The notes below the pieces were generated by a model that made no database searches, had not been told where the DNA came from, and saw nothing but the letters and a program-made list of their open reading frames with translations. Positions 1 through 8,173 of a stretch of 64,000 bases of DNA are shown here, piece by piece. Made by a program: the position numbers and the translations under genes. Source of the DNA: an uncultured Caulobacter sp. (GTDB lineage: Bacteria; Pseudomonadota; Alphaproteobacteria; Caulobacterales; Caulobacteraceae). Each line of letters begins with the position of its first letter. The first letter of the stretch is position 1. The DNA lies in NCBI RefSeq assembly GCF_937900395.1, contig NZ_CALCDX010000241.1, positions 1 through 64,000 on the forward strand. The letters run 5' to 3'.

Positions 1-300
1 AGCTGGCCCCCTCCGGCCCTCTGGGCCACCTCCCCCGCATCGCGGGGGAGGATCATGGAATGCGCGCCCTCGCCCATCAGGAACCCCGTCCCCCGAGACG
101 GGAGCCATCCTTACATCTCACGGCGAGACGATCGCAGGGCTGATCAGGTCACTCAAGGATCGCCTCCGGCGACCGCGCCGCGGCGACGCGCAGCGTCGTC
201 CTTGACTGACCTGATCAGTCCTGCACGCTGCAGCCTCCAAGAGATTTAAGGATCGCACCGACCGTGGACGGTCGACGGCGAACAGAGGAGAATCCCGCCC
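1..300. repeat. gene-free start of window with a long inverted repeat (140-218)
   Basis: No convincing coding frame is present here. Bases 140-160 and 198-218 are 21-nt arms that pair at 19 of 21 positions (left arm begins ctgatcaggtc, right arm ends gacctgatcag) around a GC-rich loop of 37 nt. The first ~55 bases contain a second small hairpin (cctcccccgc / gcgggggagg), of a kind seen in extragenic repeats of this genus. Function unknown; it could be a repetitive extragenic element or a strong RNA structure upstream of the gene at 301. Confidence 0.6.
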
Positions 301-699
301 ATGCCGCCTTTCGACCGCCGCGTCCTGCTCTCCGGCGGCCTGGCGGCCGGCGCCGCCCTGGCCACGCCCGCGAGCGCCGCGATCGACGCCCCGCTCCTGT
401 TCCACCAGGTCTTCTTCTGGCTCAAGAACCCCGGCGCCCAGGCCGATCGCGAGAAACTGATCGCGGGCCTGAAGGCGCTGAAGGCGATCGACGTCATCCA
501 GCAGTTGCACGTCGGCGTGCCCGCCTCGACCGAGAAGCGCGACGTGGTCGACAACAGCTACGACGTCTCCGAGCTGATGGTCTTCAAGAGCGTCGAGGAC
601 CAGAAGCGCTATCAGGACCACCCGCTGCACCAGAAGTTCGTCGCCGACTGCGGCCACCTCTGGAGCAAGGTCGTGGTCTACGACAGCATGGCGGTCTGA
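301..699 (+). CDS. Dabb-domain (stress-responsive alpha/beta-barrel) protein, exported
   Basis: A 132-residue protein with an N-terminal export signal (DRRVLLSGGLAAGAALA, ending near the ASA at residues 23-25; the RR suggests the Tat route) followed by a ~100-residue domain typical of the Dabb ferredoxin-like fold: FHQVFFWLKN at the start, a regular spacing of hydrophobic strands, and DHPLHQKFVADCGHLW near the end. Dabb proteins form dimeric barrels, some of them enzymes, but most have no assigned reaction. A purine-rich stretch (cagaggaga) lies upstream of the ATG. The gene converges on upp with an 8-bp gap. Specific role unknown. Confidence 0.8.
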   Translation: MPPFDRRVLLSGGLAAGAALATPASAAIDAPLLFHQVFFWLKNPGAQADREKLIAGLKALKAIDVIQQLHVGVPASTEKRDVVDNSYDVSELMVFKSVEDQKRYQDHPLHQKFVADCGHLWSKVVVYDSMAV

Positions 700-707
700 G
701 GCCGCCC

Positions 708-1337
708 TTACCGCGTCCCGAACGTGCGGTCGCCGGCGTCGCCCAGGCCCGGCACGATGTAGCCGTGCTCGTTGAGCTTCTCGTCGATCGCCGCCGTCCA
801 GATCGGCACGTCGGGGTGGGCCTCGCGCAGGGCGTCGACCCCGGCCTGGGCGGCCAGCAGGCAGACGAAGCGCAGGTTGGTGACGCCGTAGTGCTTCAGG
901 CGCGAGATCGCGGCGATGGCCGAATGGCCGGTGGCGAGCATCGGATCGACCACGATCACCAGGCGGCCCGAAATGTCCTCCGGCGCCTTGAAGTAGTACT
1001 CGATCGCTTCCAGCGTCTCGTGGTCGCGATAGAGGCCGATGTGGGCCACGCGGGCTGACGGAACCAGGTCCAGCATCCCCTCGCACATCCCCAGGCCCGC
1101 CCGCAGGATCGGGGCGAAGACCAGCTTCTTGCCGGCGATCTCATAGGCCGTGGCCTTGGCGACCGGCGTCTCGATCTGGACCTTGTCCATCGGCAGGTCG
1201 CGGGTGACCTCGTAGCAGAGCAGGGTCGCCGTCTCGCGCATCAGGGCGCGGAAGGTCTTGGTCGAGGTCGACCTGTCCCGCATCCGGGTCAGCTTGTGCT
1301 GGACGAGCGGATGATTGACGACGGTGACCTGGGACAT
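708..1337 (-). CDS. upp: uracil phosphoribosyltransferase
   Basis: The 209-residue protein has the usual length for Upp and converts uracil plus PRPP to UMP in pyrimidine salvage, in the cytoplasm. The PRPP-binding loop is visible as VVDPMLATGHSAIAAI (about residues 129-144), the N-terminal region has the family pattern HPLVQHKLTRMRD, and the C-terminus ends YIVPGLGDAGDRTFGTR, which forms the uracil-binding end of the enzyme. Start is ATG at 1337. A perfect 13-bp hairpin lies only 12 nt upstream of this ATG (1349-1379), unusually close to the ribosome binding region. Confidence 0.97.
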   Translation of the reverse strand: MSQVTVVNHPLVQHKLTRMRDRSTSTKTFRALMRETATLLCYEVTRDLPMDKVQIETPVAKATAYEIAGKKLVFAPILRAGLGMCEGMLDLVPSARVAHIGLYRDHETLEAIEYYFKAPEDISGRLVIVVDPMLATGHSAIAAISRLKHYGVTNLRFVCLLAAQAGVDALREAHPDVPIWTAAIDEKLNEHGYIVPGLGDAGDRTFGTR

Positions 1338-1348
1338 GGCGCGGCTCA

Positions 1349-1379
1349 GCTAGGAACGGGGGAACGCCCCGTTCCTAGC
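1349..1379 (-). terminator. perfect 13-bp hairpin between iorB-like gene and upp
   Basis: The arms gctaggaacgggg and ccccgttcctagc are exact reverse complements with a 5-nt loop (gaacg). No T-run follows on either side, so it is not a textbook intrinsic terminator. It lies 13 bp past the iorB-like stop codon and 12 bp before the upp start codon, so it could end iorB transcription, structure the upp leader, or both. Confidence 0.55.
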
Positions 1380-1392
1380 AAGCCTAAGGATT

Positions 1393-3567
1393 TCAAGCCA
1401 GTTGGTCGCCGATCGGCAGGCTGCGGATGCGCTTGCCGGTGGCGGCGAACAGGGCGTTGCATAGCGCCGCCGGGGTCGGCGGATAGGCCGGCTCGCCCAG
1501 CCCCGTCGGGTTGTTGTCCGACAGCTTGAAACGCACCTCGACCGGCGGGGCGTCGGCGATGCGCAGCAGCGGGAAGTCGCCGAAGTTGCTGTTGACCGCC
1601 GCGCCGTTCTCGAAGGTCATGCCCTGGTAGAGGGCGCTTCCGATCGCGTCGAGGACCGAGCCCTGGACCTGCTGCTCGGCGCCCGCCGGATTGACGATCT
1701 GGCGGCCGCAATCGACGGCGGCCCAGGCCTTGTCGACCTTGATCGCGCCGCCCTTGACGCTGGCCTGGATGACCACCGCCACATAACCCAGGTGACTGTA
1801 GTGACAGGCCACGCCCAGGCCCGTGCCCTTGGGAACCTTGCGGCCCCAGCCCGACATCTCGGCGGCCAGGTCGAGGACGTCGCGCATGCGACCAGTGTGG
1901 AAGCTGTCGCCCTTGCCCGGCTCGCCCAGCAGGCGCGGCGCGCCCAGCATCTCGCGGCGGAAGGCGATAGGGTCCTTGCCCGCGGCGAGGGCCAGCTCGT
2001 CGGTGAAGCTCTGGATCACGAAGCCGAAGGCGTTGTTGCCCGGCGCGCGCAGATAGCCGGTCGGGAAGCCCAGCGGCATGACCGAGATGTCGTGGCGGTA
2101 GTTGGCCACGGCCCGGCACGGGAACTGGGTCGAGTTCATGCCGGCCGAGGTGTTGAAGGTCTCGCCCTCGCCGAAGGTGACGAAGTGGTCCTTCCAGGCC
2201 ACCACCGCGCCGTTGGCGTCGAGGCCGGCGGTCAGGTTGTGCCAGCCGGCGGGCCGGTAGAAGTCGTGCTGGATGTCCTCCTCGCGGGTCCAGACCAGCT
2301 TGACCGGCGCGGCGACTTTCGAGGCGATCACGGCGGCCTCGACCATGTAGTCGTTCATCAGCCGTCGACCGAAACCGCCGCCACAGCGGATCAGGTGGAT
2401 CGTGATCGCCGAGGGATCGACGTTCAGCGCCTTGGCGACCAGGGCGCGGCCGGCCTCGGGGTTCTGGGTCGGCGCCCAGATCTCCACCTTCCCGTCCTTG
2501 ACCTGGGCCGTGCAGTTCTGCGGCTCCATCGGCGCGTGGGCCAGGAACGGATAGCTGTAGGCGGCGCTGACCGTCTTGGCCGCGCCCTTCAGCGCCGCGT
2601 CGACGTCGCCGTCATGGTAGGCGGTGCGGTGCGGCGGGGCCTTGGCGAGCTCGGCGGCTTTCGCTTCGAAACCCTTGCTGCTCTGGGCCGACGTCGGGTG
2701 GTCGGCCCACTTGATATCCAGCGCCTCGCGGCCCTTGCGCGCCGCCCACCAGCTGTCGGCCACGACCGCCACGCCGGGTACGATGCTCTGCAGGTTGTCG
2801 CCGCCCTCGACGACGAAGGCGTCCTTGACGCCCTTGACCGCCTTGGCGGGGACGAGATCGACGCTGGCGACCTTGGCGCCATAGGTCGGGGCCTTGGCGA
2901 AGGTCGCGTACAGCATGCCCGGCAGGCGCATGTCGATCCCGAAGGTCGGCGCGCCCGTGGTGATGGCGTCGAGGTTCTGGCTCTTGTGGCTTTGGCCGAT
3001 GATCCGGAAGGCCTTGGGGTCCTTGAGGGCCAGGCCCTTGGGATCGGGAGGGGTCAGCTTGGCGGCGTCGGCGGCCAGCTCGCCGTACGACGCGCGACGC
3101 TTGCTGGCGGCGTGGACGACGACGCCGGGCTCGGTCGAGAGGCTGTCGGCGGGGACGCTCCAGCGCGTCGCGGCGGCCTGGATCAGCAGCGCCCGGACGC
3201 TGGCGCCGACCCGGCGCAGGCCGTCGTATTCCAGGGTGGTGGCCATGCTGCCACCGGCGACCTGGCGGCCGTAGATCTTGCTGTCGGCGATGGCCTGCTC
3301 GACCGTCACGGCCGACCAGTCGACATCCATCTCCTCGGCGATCAGCATCGGCAGTGAGGTCTTGATCCCCTGCCCCACCTCCGGGACCTTGGAGGCGATG
3401 GTGACCTTGCCGTCCGGCGCGATGCGGACATAGGCGTTGACCTGGGCAGCGCCAGCCGCATGGCCCTCGGCGGTCATGGTGAAGCTCAGCAGCAGGCCGC
3501 CGCCGACGGCCGCGCCGCTCTGCAGCACGAAGCGACGGGTCGGGTCGCGCAGGATCTCGCCGTCCAT
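1393..3567 (-). CDS. iorB: molybdenum hydroxylase large subunit (isoquinoline 1-oxidoreductase beta-like)
   Basis: A 724-residue molybdopterin-binding subunit of the xanthine oxidase superfamily, IorB/aldehyde oxidase type, which oxidises an aldehyde or N-heterocycle with electrons passing to the 2Fe-2S partner encoded just upstream. It carries a Tat signal (TRRFVLQSGAAVGGG, residues 8-22), fitting a periplasmic cofactor-loaded enzyme. Seen motifs include CGGGFGRRLMNDYM (mid-protein cofactor loop) and a C-terminal GLGEPAYPPTPAALCNA with the conserved GxGE active-site Glu. The chosen ATG (3567) overlaps the stop of the small subunit in TGATG, so the two are translationally coupled; the longer reading upstream is out-of-frame sequence of that gene. 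Natural substrate is not predictable from sequence. Confidence 0.9.
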   Translation of the reverse strand: MDGEILRDPTRRFVLQSGAAVGGGLLLSFTMTAEGHAAGAAQVNAYVRIAPDGKVTIASKVPEVGQGIKTSLPMLIAEEMDVDWSAVTVEQAIADSKIYGRQVAGGSMATTLEYDGLRRVGASVRALLIQAAATRWSVPADSLSTEPGVVVHAASKRRASYGELAADAAKLTPPDPKGLALKDPKAFRIIGQSHKSQNLDAITTGAPTFGIDMRLPGMLYATFAKAPTYGAKVASVDLVPAKAVKGVKDAFVVEGGDNLQSIVPGVAVVADSWWAARKGREALDIKWADHPTSAQSSKGFEAKAAELAKAPPHRTAYHDGDVDAALKGAAKTVSAAYSYPFLAHAPMEPQNCTAQVKDGKVEIWAPTQNPEAGRALVAKALNVDPSAITIHLIRCGGGFGRRLMNDYMVEAAVIASKVAAPVKLVWTREEDIQHDFYRPAGWHNLTAGLDANGAVVAWKDHFVTFGEGETFNTSAGMNSTQFPCRAVANYRHDISVMPLGFPTGYLRAPGNNAFGFVIQSFTDELALAAGKDPIAFRREMLGAPRLLGEPGKGDSFHTGRMRDVLDLAAEMSGWGRKVPKGTGLGVACHYSHLGYVAVVIQASVKGGAIKVDKAWAAVDCGRQIVNPAGAEQQVQGSVLDAIGSALYQGMTFENGAAVNSNFGDFPLLRIADAPPVEVRFKLSDNNPTGLGEPAYPPTPAALCNALFAATGKRIRSLPIGDQLA

Positions 3568-4031
3568 CACGCCTTCTCCTGGCCGGCGGCGACCTTGATC
3601 GCCTTCTTGATGCGGATGTAGGTCGCGCAGCGGCAGAGGTTGCCGTTCATCGCTTCGTCGATGTCCGCGTCGGTGGGCTTGGGCTTGCTGGCCAGCAGCG
3701 CCGAGGCCGACATGATCTGGCCGGCCTGGCAGTAGCCGCACTGGGGCACGTCGATCGCCTTCCAGGCCTCCTGGACCTTGGCGCCGACCGGCGTCTTGCC
3801 GATCCCCTCGATGGTGGTGACCTTCCTAGCCCCGATCTCGCTGATCGGAGTCACGCAGGACCGGATGGCCTCGCCGTCCAGATGCACCGTGCACGCGCCG
3901 CAGAGCGCCGCGCCGCAGCCGAACTTGGCGCCGACGAGGCCCAGCGTGTCGCGCAGCACCCACAGCAGCGGCGTGTCGCCGTCCACGTCGGCGACGCGCC
4001 GCTCCCCATTGACGGTCAGCGTGAAGGCCAT
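3567..4031 (-). CDS. iorA: 2Fe-2S small subunit of the molybdenum hydroxylase (IorA-like)
   Basis: A 154-residue protein with two 2Fe-2S clusters. The plant-ferredoxin type cluster is CGAALCGACTVHLDGEAIRSC (first three Cys at CxxxxCGAC, fourth ~12 later) and the second, helical cluster uses CGYC and LCRCATY near residues 100-135. It shuttles electrons away from the molybdopterin subunit downstream. Start ATG at 4031 gives MAFTLTVNGE, the normal N-terminus of the family; a much longer open frame upstream runs antisense through the pit operon and is not real. Together with its partner it forms a two-gene operon transcribed divergently from the phosphate operon. Confidence 0.93.
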   Translation of the reverse strand: MAFTLTVNGERRVADVDGDTPLLWVLRDTLGLVGAKFGCGAALCGACTVHLDGEAIRSCVTPISEIGARKVTTIEGIGKTPVGAKVQEAWKAIDVPQCGYCQAGQIMSASALLASKPKPTDADIDEAMNGNLCRCATYIRIKKAIKVAAGQEKA

Positions 4032-4090
4032 CGGCGTCTCCTTCCCTAAGGTGGAGCGATCCTGCCTCAATCGCGTCGTTCGCGCGAGAA

Positions 4091-4108
4091 CTGTCACATA
4101 AGTTTCAC
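4091..4108 (+). promoter_or_regulatory. candidate Pho box upstream of the DUF47-pit operon
   Basis: CTGTCACATAAGTTTCAC consists of two 7-nt half-sites (CTGTCAC and GTTTCAC) spaced 11 bp start to start, the layout of PhoB boxes (consensus half-site CTGTCAT). It sits ~97 bp before the DUF47 start and ~60 bp before the divergent iorA start. In Sinorhizobium the equivalent orfA-pit operon is known to be repressed by PhoB under phosphate limitation, so a PhoB role here is likely but inferred. Confidence 0.55.
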
Positions 4109-4205
4109 AGATAGGATTTGACGGCCAAATCCTTCCGTGGTTCCGGTGCGCCGCGCGGCGATCCGACCACGGACGAACGCGATCTCGCAAGGAAAGACCG
4201 ACACC

Positions 4206-4850
4206 ATGCTGGGCTTGTTCAAGGCCGTCATGCCGAAGGAAGACGCGTTCTTCGACCTGTTCTCCGCTCACGCCCGCACGCTGATCGACGGCGCCGAGGC
4301 GCTGCGCGACATGACCGAGGGCGGCGACGCCGTCGAGGAAGCCAGCGCCAGGGTCTACCGGCACGAGGAAGAGGCCGACGACATCACCCGCCAGGTGATG
4401 CTGGCCGTGCGCCGCAGCTTCATCACCCCCTTCGACCGCAGCGACATCCAGGACCTGACCACCTCGCTGGACGACGCCATCGACCAGATGCGCAAGACCG
4501 CCAAGGTCGTCAGCCTGTTCGAGGTCAAGAGCTTCGAGCCGCAGATGAAGGAGATGGCGGGCGTCATCGTCGAGGCCGCCAAACTCACGGCGGAAGCCGT
4601 CGCCCTGCTGCCCAAGATGCGCCAGAACGCCCACAAGCTGGGCGAGATCTCCGTGCGCATTCGCGAGATCGAGGAGCAGTCCGACCACATGTACGACCAG
4701 GGCCGAAAGGACCTGTTCCTGGCCAGCCGGAACGGTGACGCCATGGCTTTCATCGTCGGCATCGACATCTACAGCCACCTCGAGAAGGTCATGGACCGCT
4801 TCGAGGACGTCGCCAACCGCATCAGCGGCATCGTCGTCGAGCAGGTCTAG
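4206..4850 (+). CDS. DUF47 family (PhoU-like) protein, Pit accessory
   Basis: A 214-residue all-helical protein of the DUF47/PhoU-like family. It shows the characteristic pairing of acidic helices, e.g. RHEEEADDITRQV (about residues 55-67) and REIEEQSDHMYDQGRKDLF (about 153-171), whose E/D-rich motifs bind metal in PhoU relatives. No signal peptide or membrane segment, so cytoplasmic. Start ATG at 4206 is preceded by AAGGAAAG at good spacing; the longer upstream frame is non-coding. The stop is 6 bp before pit, the usual orfA-pit arrangement, which argues that it modulates Pit activity. Confidence 0.9.
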   Translation: MLGLFKAVMPKEDAFFDLFSAHARTLIDGAEALRDMTEGGDAVEEASARVYRHEEEADDITRQVMLAVRRSFITPFDRSDIQDLTTSLDDAIDQMRKTAKVVSLFEVKSFEPQMKEMAGVIVEAAKLTAEAVALLPKMRQNAHKLGEISVRIREIEEQSDHMYDQGRKDLFLASRNGDAMAFIVGIDIYSHLEKVMDRFEDVANRISGIVVEQV

Positions 4851-4856
4851 AGTCCC

Positions 4857-5858
4857 GTGGACCCCACGCTCCTGATCCTGGGCTTCCTGGTCGTCGTCGC
4901 CCTGGCGTTCGACTTCCTCAACGGCCTGCACGACGCCGCCAACTCTATCGCCACCATCGTCTCGACGCGCGTGCTGTCGGCGAAGTGGGCGGTGCTGTGG
5001 GCGGCCTTCTTCAACTTTATCGCCTTCATGTTCTTCGGCACGGGCGTGGCGAAGATGGTCGGCTCGGGGATCATCGATCCGCATATCGTCAGCGACCGGC
5101 TGATCTTCGGCGCGCTGGGCGGGGCGATCAGCTGGAACCTGCTGACCTGGTGGGCCGGCATCCCCTCGTCCAGCTCGCACGCCCTGATCGGCGGCCTGGT
5201 CGGCGCGGCCATCGCCAAGGTCGGCGGCATCGGCGCCATCCAGTGGGCGGGCCTGTCCAAGACCGCCGCCGCGATCGTGGTCTCCCCCACCCTGGGCTTC
5301 TTCCTGGCCCTGCTGCTGGTGCTGGTCGTCTCGTGGACGTTCCTGAAGAGCTCGCCGTTCTTCGCCGACCGGATCTTCCGCAAGCTGCAGTTCGTCTCGG
5401 CCGCCGCCTACAGCCTGGGCCACGGCGGCAACGACGCCCAGAAGACCATGGGCATCATCGCCGCCCTCCTGTTCGCCCACGGCGCTACCCACCAGGCCGG
5501 CCACATCCCGCTCTGGGTGATCCTGGCCTGCCAGACGGCCATGGCGCTGGGCACCCTGTTCGGCGGCTGGCGCATCGTCCACACCATGGGCAGCAAGATC
5601 ACCCGCCTGACCCCGATGCAGGGCTTCTGCGCCGAGACGGGCGGGGCCATCACCCTGTTCTTCTTTACCCATCTTGGGATTCCAGTCTCGACGACTCACA
5701 CGATCACGGGCGCTATTGTCGGCGTCGGCGCCTCGCGCCGGGCCTCGGCGGTGCGCTGGGGCGTGGCCAAGGACATCGTCATCGCCTGGATCGTCACCTT
5801 GCCGGCGGCGGCCCTGACGGCGGCGCTGTTCTACTATCTCGGGTTCTGGATGACGTGA
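4857..5858 (+). CDS. pit: low-affinity inorganic phosphate transporter
   Basis: A 333-residue inner-membrane protein with about 8-10 hydrophobic segments and the two inverted PiT signature repeats: FDFLNGLHDAANSIATIVST (residues ~18-37) and GHGGNDAQKTMGIIAALL in the second half. Members import phosphate, usually as a metal-phosphate complex, by H+ (or Na+) symport. GTG start at 4857 follows DUF47 by 6 bp. The stop overlaps the GTG of the Nudix gene (GTGA), giving a three-gene phosphate operon with DUF47 first. Likely repressed by PhoB at the box upstream (inference). Confidence 0.95.
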   Translation: MDPTLLILGFLVVVALAFDFLNGLHDAANSIATIVSTRVLSAKWAVLWAAFFNFIAFMFFGTGVAKMVGSGIIDPHIVSDRLIFGALGGAISWNLLTWWAGIPSSSSHALIGGLVGAAIAKVGGIGAIQWAGLSKTAAAIVVSPTLGFFLALLLVLVVSWTFLKSSPFFADRIFRKLQFVSAAAYSLGHGGNDAQKTMGIIAALLFAHGATHQAGHIPLWVILACQTAMALGTLFGGWRIVHTMGSKITRLTPMQGFCAETGGAITLFFFTHLGIPVSTTHTITGAIVGVGASRRASAVRWGVAKDIVIAWIVTLPAAALTAALFYYLGFWMT

Positions 5859-6421
5859 CCGCCTCGCGAGGCAAGCAGGAAGGACGCAAGTCCGGCGGCG
5901 GCGGCAAACGCCGCCAGGTCGCCGCCCTGCCCTGGCGCGGCGAGGGCCAAGCCATGCGCATCCTGCTGGTCTCCTCGCGCGAGACCCGCCGCTGGGTGAT
6001 CCCCAAGGGCTGGCCGATGAAGGGCAAGTCGGACTTCGCCGCCGCCGCCCAGGAGGCCTATGAGGAAGCGGGCCTCGACGGGGTGATCGCCGACAAGCCG
6101 ATCGGCGAATACGAGTACCTCAAGCGCCTGAAGAGCGGCGCGGCCAAGCTGGTCAAGGTCGACGTCTTCCCGCTGCAGGTCACCGGCGAGCACGAGACCT
6201 GGCCCGAGAAGGGCCAGCGCACCCTGCAGTGGATGACGCCGGTCGAGGCGGCCCTCGCCGTTCAGGAGCCGGCCCTGCGCGACCTGATCGCCCGCTTCGC
6301 CGGGGTCGAGCTCTCGGAAGAGGACCACCCGACCCCCGCCCCCGCCCCGACGCCCGTGCGGGTGACGTTCCAGCGCCTGCGCCGCCGGATCACGGCGCTG
6401 TGGGGGCGGTACGGGCGGTAG
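5855..6421 (+). CDS. Nudix hydrolase with variant Nudix box (DIPP-like)
   Basis: A 188-residue protein whose GTG start overlaps the pit stop in GTGA, so it is translationally coupled; an internal ATG at 5953 (MRILLVSS) is a possible shorter start. The Nudix box spans PKGWPMKGKSD through QEAYEEAGL: spacing is exact, the metal-binding EE pair is kept, but the first Glu is Lys and the Arg is Gln. This variant resembles diphosphoinositol-polyphosphate-type Nudix enzymes, which remove pyrophosphate from inositol pyrophosphates or dinucleoside polyphosphates. Coupling to pit suggests a link to phosphate or polyphosphate signalling (inference). The first ~30 residues are basic and low-complexity; the C-terminus is Pro- then Arg-rich. 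Confidence 0.85.
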   Translation: MTASRGKQEGRKSGGGGKRRQVAALPWRGEGQAMRILLVSSRETRRWVIPKGWPMKGKSDFAAAAQEAYEEAGLDGVIADKPIGEYEYLKRLKSGAAKLVKVDVFPLQVTGEHETWPEKGQRTLQWMTPVEAALAVQEPALRDLIARFAGVELSEEDHPTPAPAPTPVRVTFQRLRRRITALWGRYGR

Positions 6422-6450
6422 GACAGCTTTCCTCCAAGCCCTCCCGAAAA

Positions 6451-6596
6451 CCCGCCTTCCTCGCCCTTGTGGCGAGGACCCATGACGCCGCCAGGCTCAA
6501 CGCAGACGGACGCCCGCCGTGGGCGTAGGCGTGCTCACGACAAAGACAGCAAAGCGCTGAACGCTGGGCCCTAGGCACAAGGCCTAGGGAGGCGGG
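6451..6596. repeat. extragenic repeat family B, copy 1
   Basis: A gene-free element that begins cccgccttcctcgccc and ends ggcctagggaggcggg. Internal hairpins include tcgcccttgtggcga and gccctaggcacaaggcctaggg. A second copy lies at 19881-20022 with the same ends and internal hairpins but a diverged centre. It occupies the space between the Nudix gene and the endonuclease. No gene seen. Confidence 0.7.
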
Positions 6597-6670
6597 GTGA
6601 GTTCAAGCCTGTGGACAACCGCTCACACCATGCATAATGTTCCCATTATGTTCTCGCGCGGCGATATCCC

Positions 6671-7396
6671 ATGCAGTTGTCCCTAAGCCTCGCCCGCTCC
6701 CCGCTCGAAGGCGTGCGCGACGCCCTGCTCTGCGAATTTGGTCCGCAGCGGCCGGTCACGCGGATGGATCCGATCTCGCAGCTGGTGAAGTCGTCGATCA
6801 GCAGCCGCACCCTGGACGCCGTCTCCTGGGCCGCCTTCCTGCGGCTGCGGGCCGCGTTCAAGTCGTGGGACGACCTGGCCGACGCCCCGGTCGCCGCCGT
6901 GACACGGATCATCGAGGACGTCACCTTCCCCGCCGACAAGGCTCGCCACCTGACCACCGCCTTGAAGATGGTGCGCGACAAGGTCGGCTGGCTGTCGCTG
7001 AACCACCTGAAGACCCTCACGGTCGACCAAGCGCGGTGGGAGCTGCAGGCCCTGCCTGGCGTCGGGGTCAAGGTCGCCGCCTGCGTGCTGAACTTCAGCG
7101 ACCTCGCCATGAGGGCCCTGGTCGTCGACAGCCATGTCGACCGGGTCGCCAAGCGCATCGGCCTGGTCGGCGCGGGCGATACGACCCACAGCTACCACGC
7201 CCTGATGGCGCTCGCGCCAGACGCCTGGACCGCCGACGACCTCTTCGAGCTGCACTGGCTGATGAAGCGCGGTCTGGGCCAGATGCTGTGCCCGCACGAG
7301 GGCCCAAAGTGCGGGGCGTGTCCACTGAAGGCCATGTGCGCCAAGGTCGGGGTCGGCCACAGCGCCGATGTGCTCGAATGGCGGCCGCGCGCCTGA
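6671..7396 (+). CDS. HhH-GPD DNA glycosylase / endonuclease III family
   Basis: A 241-residue base-excision repair enzyme. The helix-hairpin-helix is LPGVGVKVAACVLNF (about residues 118-132) with the catalytic Lys after GVGV, and the catalytic Asp lies in VVDSHVDRVAKR. The C-terminal 4Fe-4S loop is complete, C-x6-C-x2-C-x5-C (CPHEGPKCGACPLKAMC). Presence of both Lys and Asp implies a bifunctional glycosylase/AP-lyase that removes damaged pyrimidines. It is not the main nth by sequence feel (N-terminus LSLARSPLEGVRD is unusual), so the substrate range may differ. Stands alone; followed 30 bp later by the DUF72 gene. Confidence 0.9.
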   Translation: MQLSLSLARSPLEGVRDALLCEFGPQRPVTRMDPISQLVKSSISSRTLDAVSWAAFLRLRAAFKSWDDLADAPVAAVTRIIEDVTFPADKARHLTTALKMVRDKVGWLSLNHLKTLTVDQARWELQALPGVGVKVAACVLNFSDLAMRALVVDSHVDRVAKRIGLVGAGDTTHSYHALMALAPDAWTADDLFELHWLMKRGLGQMLCPHEGPKCGACPLKAMCAKVGVGHSADVLEWRPRA

Positions 7397-7426
7397 ACCT
7401 GTCGCAAGCTTGTGCGCTGATGGAGC

Positions 7427-8173
7427 ATGACCATCCGCATCGGCACGGCCGGCTGGAGCCTCTATCGCGCGGGCGAAGCCTTTCCCGCCGAGGGGACGGT
7501 GCTGGAGCGCTACGCCGCACGGTTCAACGCGGTCGAGATCAACACGTCGTTCTATCGACCACATCAGCGCAAGACCTACGAGCGCTGGGCGGCCTCGACG
7601 CCGGAGGACTTCCGGTTCGCGGTCAAGGTTCCCCAGGCGATCACCCACGAGCGTCGGCTGGTGGGCGTCGACGACCTCCTGGCGCGGTTTCTGGACGAGA
7701 CCGACGGCCTGGGCGCCAAGCGTGGCCCGCTGCTGATCCAACTGCCGCCCAGCCTGGCGTTCGAGGCCGAACGGGTCGCGGCGTTCCTGGAGATCTGGCG
7801 TGCTCGCACCGACGCGCCGACCGTGCTGGAGCCCCGTCACGCCAGTTGGTTCGAGGCGGAAGCGGATGGCTTGCTCGTCGCGCGCCACGTCGCCCGCGTG
7901 GCGGCCGATCCGGCGGTCGTTCCTGTCGCGGCGGAACCCGGCGGCTGGCGCGGTCTGAGCTACCACCGCCTTCACGGCTCGCCAGTGATGTACGCCAGCG
8001 CCTATGAGCCTGAGGCGCTGGATGGCTTGGCGACGCGATTGCACGGAGAATCCGAGCCCTGGTGCGTCTTCGACAACACCCGCTTCGGCGCGGCGACCTG
8101 GGACGCGCTGGCGCTCGCAAAATCCCTCTCTCTTAGAGAGAGGGAGGGGCCCAAGCGAAGCTTGGGAGGGTGA
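7427..8173 (+). CDS. DUF72 family protein
   Basis: A 248-residue TIM-barrel-like DUF72 protein: starts IRIGTAGWSLYR, then FNAVEINTSFYRPHQRKTYERWA, KVPQAITHERRL, and LEPRHASWF, all typical of the family (E. coli YecE type). No enzymatic activity is established for the family. ATG at 7427 is preceded by GGAG. The last ~16 residues (LREREGPKRSLGG) are encoded by the intergenic repeat at 8124, so the normal C-terminus has been replaced or extended by repeat sequence. Confidence 0.85.
   Translation: MTIRIGTAGWSLYRAGEAFPAEGTVLERYAARFNAVEINTSFYRPHQRKTYERWAASTPEDFRFAVKVPQAITHERRLVGVDDLLARFLDETDGLGAKRGPLLIQLPPSLAFEAERVAAFLEIWRARTDAPTVLEPRHASWFEAEADGLLVARHVARVAADPAVVPVAAEPGGWRGLSYHRLHGSPVMYASAYEPEALDGLATRLHGESEPWCVFDNTRFGAATWDALALAKSLSLREREGPKRSLGG

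Noticed and set aside
4032..5699. Long N-terminal extension of the IorA frame (710 residues)
   Set aside because: It is antisense to DUF47 and pit, has unnatural composition, and IorA starts normally at 4031.
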